This document shows, piece after piece, positions 5,959-9,119 of a DNA stretch of 9,119 bases. Below the pieces are notes generated by a model that had not been told where the DNA came from, did not search any database, and saw only the letters and a program-made list of their open reading frames with translations. The translations under genes and the position numbers were made by a program. The stretch's first letter is position 1. Each line of letters opens with the position of its first letter. The DNA is from an uncultured Chromatiaceae bacterium (GTDB taxonomy: Bacteria > Pseudomonadota > Gammaproteobacteria > Enterobacterales > Alteromonadaceae): contig CAMLRA010000164.1 of NCBI GenBank assembly GCA_946482325.1, positions 1-9,119 of the forward strand, in the 5' to 3' direction.

Positions 5959-7038
5959 TTAACCGGCGGCTTGCTGCCGGCGTTGCCGGAAATCGTGTAA
6001 CAGCGACAACACCACATACACGCCAATCACCGGCACTAAACCGTACAGGATGTAATCTTGCAGCTGAGGCAGATACTCGAGTTTCAGTGTCAGCGCCACC
6101 AGATACCAGGTGTAAGCGACGTATGCAGCCAGGAAAAGCGCACCTTCGATGCGATTTAAGATAGCGCCGGCGAAGAAAAACGGCACACACAACAGCGCAA
6201 CCGCCAGCATCACCGGGATATCCAGTTGCGACATTTGCTCGCCGGCCACCAGTGGGATAGGCGACACCAGACCTGACAGACCCAGTACACACAGAATATT
6301 AAAGATGTTACTGCCAACCACGTTACCGACCGCGATATCACGTTCACCGCGGATGGTTGCAACGATGGACGTGACCACTTCAGGTAAAGAAGTACCGGCG
6401 GCAACAATCGTCAGGCCAATGACCGCCTCGTTGACGCCCCAGGCCGTGGCCAGAGCAATAGCACTTTCAACCAGCCAGCGTGCGCCTAACACCAGTAACG
6501 CCAGACCGCCAACGACAAATAACAGGTTTTGCCACATCGGGTGGGGTTCTTTTAGCATGGCTTCAACTTCATCGTCGCCGCCTTCCGCACCTTGCGCTTT
6601 GCCTTGTTTAAACAGGAAAAAGGTGTAACTCAGCAAACCGGCGAATAAAACGCCGCATTCGATTTTATCCAGTTGCAGGTCACGCACCATCCACATCACC
6701 AATAAAGACACACCAACCATAATCGGTACGTCCTGGCGGATCAGTTGTTTCGAAATCACCAGCGGCATAATCAGCGCGGCAACACCGAGAATAAACAGCA
6801 CGTTAAAAATATTACTGCCAACCACGTTAGCGATCGCCAGTTCGGCCTGACCGGCATAAGCAGCTTTGACACTGACCGCCAGTTCCGGCGCGCTGGTGCC
6901 AAAAGCGACCACAGTTAAACCAATCACCAGGCTCGGCACGCCAAAAGCACCGGCAAGCCGGGCCGCGCCTTTGACCAACAGGTCTGCACCTGCCACTAAT
7001 AAAATCAGGCCGAGGCCCAGAAATAACCACGTCATCAT
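5959..7038 (-). CDS. yrbG: Calcium/sodium antiporter, CaCA family (YrbG type)
   Basis: This 359-aa inner-membrane protein has about ten hydrophobic segments in two homologous halves. It carries both signature alpha repeats of the cation/Ca2+ exchanger superfamily. The first half has GTSAPE (47-52) and NVVGSNIFN (71-79); the second has GTSLPE (215-220) and NVVGSNIFN (239-247). The acidic residues of these motifs bind the cations. The halves are joined by a charged loop (about 144-168, rich in G, D and E), probably cytoplasmic. E. coli YrbG is 325 aa; this one is longer mainly through the loop and C-terminus. ATG 7038 is preferred over the adjacent ATG 7035 because an AGG lies about 10 nt upstream. 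Direction and ion specificity (Ca2+ efflux against Na+ or H+) are inferred from the family. It appears to be a single-gene unit with its own terminator. Confidence 0.93.
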   Translation of the reverse strand: MMTWLFLGLGLILLVAGADLLVKGAARLAGAFGVPSLVIGLTVVAFGTSAPELAVSVKAAYAGQAELAIANVVGSNIFNVLFILGVAALIMPLVISKQLIRQDVPIMVGVSLLVMWMVRDLQLDKIECGVLFAGLLSYTFFLFKQGKAQGAEGGDDEVEAMLKEPHPMWQNLLFVVGGLALLVLGARWLVESAIALATAWGVNEAVIGLTIVAAGTSLPEVVTSIVATIRGERDIAVGNVVGSNIFNILCVLGLSGLVSPIPLVAGEQMSQLDIPVMLAVALLCVPFFFAGAILNRIEGALFLAAYVAYTWYLVALTLKLEYLPQLQDYILYGLVPVIGVYVVLSLLHDFRQRRQQAAG

Positions 7039-7178
7039 GTTGTGTCTACCTGCTTGAAATGTTTAGAAACAAATGCGACCAGACTACTGGGATAGTCGTT
7101 GAAACTCAATCAAGATTAACCTGAGTGCGCCACAGCTTTGGACGAAGTTTGTCAGCACTACGCCGGTTGCAGTAACAA

Positions 7179-7202
7179 AAACGGCACCCTCAGGTGCCGT
7201 TT
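7179..7202 (-). terminator. Rho-independent terminator of the lipoprotein gene
   Basis: A 10-bp perfect stem, AAACGGCACC (7179-7188) against GGTGCCGTTT (7193-7202), has a four-base loop. On the minus strand it is followed by TTGTTAC, and with the stem's T residues this makes a T-rich end. It lies 25 nt after the lipoprotein stop codon. The rest of the gap to the antiporter start (7039-7178) must hold the antiporter promoter, but I see no convincing boxes there. Confidence 0.88.
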
Positions 7203-7227
7203 GAAACTCGGTGGGTACTGTTTGCTG

Positions 7228-8586
7228 CTATTTTGCCAGCGTCAGTTTATAACCACTTAAAGAGTTTTGTTCTTTTTCAGCAACCAACAGGTAGTTGCTG
7301 CCGCTGGCAAGCTTGGTCAGCTCGGTCTGAGCCAGCAGAATTTTGTTGTTGTTATTGTCTTTATGCACCACGTACATAGTGCATTCACCGGCCAGCAAAG
7401 TGATACTGGTTTGCGAGGCATAGTTCAGCGTTGTGACATAATACGGTGTGTTTTCCATGGTGTAGCCGGGTTTAACAAAATACAGGCTAACCTGGTCATA
7501 GTCCGGAATGGTATTCACCGCATTAAAGACAAAGTCATAGACCTGCGGCGTTTTGGAATCGGTCACGGTAATAGCGGCAGCTTTGGCGCTGGCGTCCAGA
7601 TAAAATACGACTGATTTCACTGCGCCCTGGCTTAAGGTCATCAGGCCGTTGCGCATGACTAACGCGCCTTTATCATCGGTCAGACTGACACGATAATCAC
7701 CGGCCACCACTTCGGTATAGGCACTCAAAGTGTCAATCGGCAGCTTGGCGATAGCAGGCGTCGCAGTTAAATCACCCAGGAACACACTGCCGGTGCCGGT
7801 GTCATTGATGGAGTTATAAATCCGGAACTGCGCGTTGCTGGTGATATCTTCCAGCGTGGTGACTGTGGTGGTGTTACCAACTAAATCAATTGCCAGCTTG
7901 TTACCGGCCGAAGGACCGGTTGCGCTTCTGAGCACCAGCAGATATTCGGTTTCATAACTCAAGGTCACCGCATCGGATTTAAATAATACGGTTTTGTCGC
8001 CGCCTTTGGTGACGTAAAAAATGTAGCTGCCGGTATCATAAGTCTGGAACTGCGTCAGGCCTTTGTAGCTTGCGCTGTTGACCAGTTTGGCGTCGGAAAA
8101 TGCCTGATCGTCTTCAGAAATGTAAAGGTCGTAGCTGTTGCTGTTATTGACGAGATTCAACATGGCAACTTTGAACTGGTCGTCTAATTCATCATCACGG
8201 CTGAATTTAAAACTCAATAGTTCCGGGCTGTTAAAATCACCCAGCATGGCTAAAAAGGTTTTTTCGCCATCGGCTAAGGTCACGGAATCAGTACGCACTG
8301 TCGCGGTCTCGCCACTGGCCGGCGTCCAGTTCAGTTCCAAATCGTAACTGCCGCCTTCCATCGTCACCAGACTGGTGGCATCGGCAAAAACGGCAGAACC
8401 GATAGCAATCTCATCGTCATCTGCTTCAATCAGCTGCAAAGTCGTACTGGCACTGTTGGCAGAGCCGTTATAAAACTGGATATAAGAATCCGGGTAAGTA
8501 TCAGAACCACTATCGTCTGAACTGCCGCCGCAAGCGGTCAAAGTAAGGCTACTGATGGCCAGCGCCAGGATACGGAATGTCGACAT
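7228..8586 (-). CDS. Outer-membrane lipoprotein with four DUF4397-like repeats
   Basis: This 452-aa lipoprotein has a short hydrophobic signal and lipobox LTAC, with lipidated C19. G20 at +2 and no Asp favour transfer to the outer membrane. A Ser/Gly/Asp-rich tether (20-33) follows. The rest reads as four units of about 100 residues, at roughly 34-120, 137-235, 251-340 and 349-450. Each opens with a strand and a short N-S motif (FYNGSANS, LNLVNNSN, IYNSINDT, FNAVNTIP). Each continues to a G-x-Y or similar turn (GGSYDL, TGSYIF, AGDYRV, AGECTM) and ends in a hydrophobic strand (FLAMLG, YLLVLR, SVVFYL, YLLVAE). This is the pattern of DUF4397-type beta-sandwich domains found in surface proteins. 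No enzyme motif is seen. ATG 8586 follows AGAGAG (8592-8597). Function is unknown; an adhesion or scaffold role would be a guess. Confidence 0.85.
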   Translation of the reverse strand: MSTFRILALAISSLTLTACGGSSDDSGSDTYPDSYIQFYNGSANSASTTLQLIEADDDEIAIGSAVFADATSLVTMEGGSYDLELNWTPASGETATVRTDSVTLADGEKTFLAMLGDFNSPELLSFKFSRDDELDDQFKVAMLNLVNNSNSYDLYISEDDQAFSDAKLVNSASYKGLTQFQTYDTGSYIFYVTKGGDKTVLFKSDAVTLSYETEYLLVLRSATGPSAGNKLAIDLVGNTTTVTTLEDITSNAQFRIYNSINDTGTGSVFLGDLTATPAIAKLPIDTLSAYTEVVAGDYRVSLTDDKGALVMRNGLMTLSQGAVKSVVFYLDASAKAAAITVTDSKTPQVYDFVFNAVNTIPDYDQVSLYFVKPGYTMENTPYYVTTLNYASQTSITLLAGECTMYVVHKDNNNNKILLAQTELTKLASGSNYLLVAEKEQNSLSGYKLTLAK

Positions 8587-8660
8587 AACTGCTCTCTATT
8601 GACAGGAAAACCGGGGTTTAAACGCGCCAATAGGAGCAGATTTTTTAAGTTAAGTTTCTG

Positions 8661-8690
8661 ATTTTACCGAGCTTTACTGCCCTTAATCAA
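8661..8690 (-). promoter_or_regulatory. Probable promoter of the lipoprotein gene
   Basis: On the minus strand TTGATT (8685-8690) and TAAAAT (8661-8666) are separated by 18 nt, a fair sigma-70 match. It lies between the upstream ABC exporter stop codon (8714) and the lipoprotein start (8586), leaving a leader of about 65 nt. No hairpin terminator for the exporter gene is visible in this gap, so read-through is also possible. Confidence 0.45.
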
Positions 8691-8713
8691 AGTTTACATA
8701 ACCTGTCATCAGC

Positions 8714-9119
8714 TTAAATTTCGATGACACTTTCCTCGTGTTGCTGCAGTGTCCACAGCGCGGCATAGCGGCCTTGTTGCGCCAGTAATTCAGCATGGCT
8801 GCCGCTTTCCACCAGTTGGCCTTGTTCCAGTACCAGAATGCGGTCGCAATCGACGACCGTCGACAGGCGATGGGCAATAATGAGCGCAGTATGCTCACGC
8901 GCGGCGGTGTGAATGGCTGCCATCACCGCCTGCTCGCTGTGACTGTCAAGGGCTGATGTAGCTTCATCAAAAATCAACACCGGACTACGTTTGAGTAAAG
9001 CCCGGGCGATGGCGATGCGTTGTTTTTCACCGCCTGACACTTTTAAACCACGCTCGCCAACTAAAGTGGCATCCCCTTGCGGTAACTGGCGAATGAAATC
9101 GCGCAAATGCGCGGCATCA
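8714..9119 (-). CDS. ABC exporter, C-terminal ATPase part (truncated by the window edge)
   Basis: This is the C-terminal 134 residues of an ABC ATPase whose start lies beyond the right edge. The frame stays open to 9119 and no true ATG start is present, so it is partial and not a small gene. Visible in order are the ABC signature VSGGEKQR, Walker B LIFDEATSALD with its catalytic Glu, and the H-loop AHRLST. A C-terminal helix ends in ESVIEI. The stretch AAHLRDFIRQLPQG followed by VGERG and the signature is typical of exporters with fused membrane and ATPase domains, in particular the ATM1/HMT1/MsbA-like group. Substrate cannot be told from this end. The transmembrane half and Walker A are outside the window. 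Confidence 0.92.
   Translation of the reverse strand, partial: DAAHLRDFIRQLPQGDATLVGERGLKVSGGEKQRIAIARALLKRSPVLIFDEATSALDSHSEQAVMAAIHTAAREHTALIIAHRLSTVVDCDRILVLEQGQLVESGSHAELLAQQGRYAALWTLQQHEESVIEI

Noticed and set aside
5777..6292. 171-residue minus-strand open frame
   Set aside because: It runs in another frame through the end of the antiporter gene and across its terminator, and its sequence is arginine/glycine/alanine-rich with no domain; it is a shadow.
8714..9106. A complete 130-residue small ATPase gene starting at 9106
   Set aside because: The first codon is an in-frame TTG within a conserved exporter motif, the frame stays open to the window edge, and Walker A is missing; it is the end of a larger gene.

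Overview
The window looks like ordinary chromosomal backbone of a gammaproteobacterium, most likely an Alteromonadales-type organism related to Rheinheimera or Alishewanella. That placement is inference from protein style and gene order, not from a search. Supporting points are enterobacteria-like GltX, SerA and RpiA, and tRNA-Val genes divergent from gltX and serA next to rpiA, both as in E. coli. A DUF481 outer-membrane protein and a DUF4397-like lipoprotein also fit. Base composition is even across the window, and I see no transposase, integrase, phage gene, CRISPR array or toxin-antitoxin pair.

Layout. Positions 1-541 hold a minus-strand tRNA-Val(UAC) operon with four intact 76-nt genes. 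At its distal end are two degenerate, 103-bp-periodic units that keep the 3' part of the tRNA but carry an unrelated or rearranged 5' part. The operon is driven by a near-perfect sigma-70 promoter (560-587) with an AT-rich upstream element and a GC-rich discriminator. Divergent from it is gltX (792-2204, +), closed by a terminator. Next comes a two-gene overlapping unit on the + strand (2311-3758): a DUF481 beta-barrel protein followed by a small exported protein of unknown function. It ends at a terminator (3773-3797) shared with the convergent genes. The minus-strand serA (3821-5047) and rpiA (5109-5777) follow; then a CaCA-family cation/calcium antiporter (5959-7038), a four-repeat lipoprotein (7228-8586), and the C-terminal ATPase end of an ABC exporter that runs off the right edge (8714-9119). 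Nearly every transcription unit has a recognisable rho-independent terminator.

How the genes work together. The left part supplies translation: valine tRNAs and glutamyl-tRNA synthetase, probably under growth-rate control for the tRNAs. serA and rpiA are central metabolism (serine synthesis, pentose phosphates). The remaining genes are envelope functions: an outer-membrane barrel with its coupled partner, an inner-membrane antiporter, a lipoprotein and an exporter. I did not find a convincing new multi-gene system. The most unusual features are the chimeric tRNA-Val repeat units at the left edge, the coupled DUF481/unknown exported pair, and the four-fold-repeat lipoprotein.
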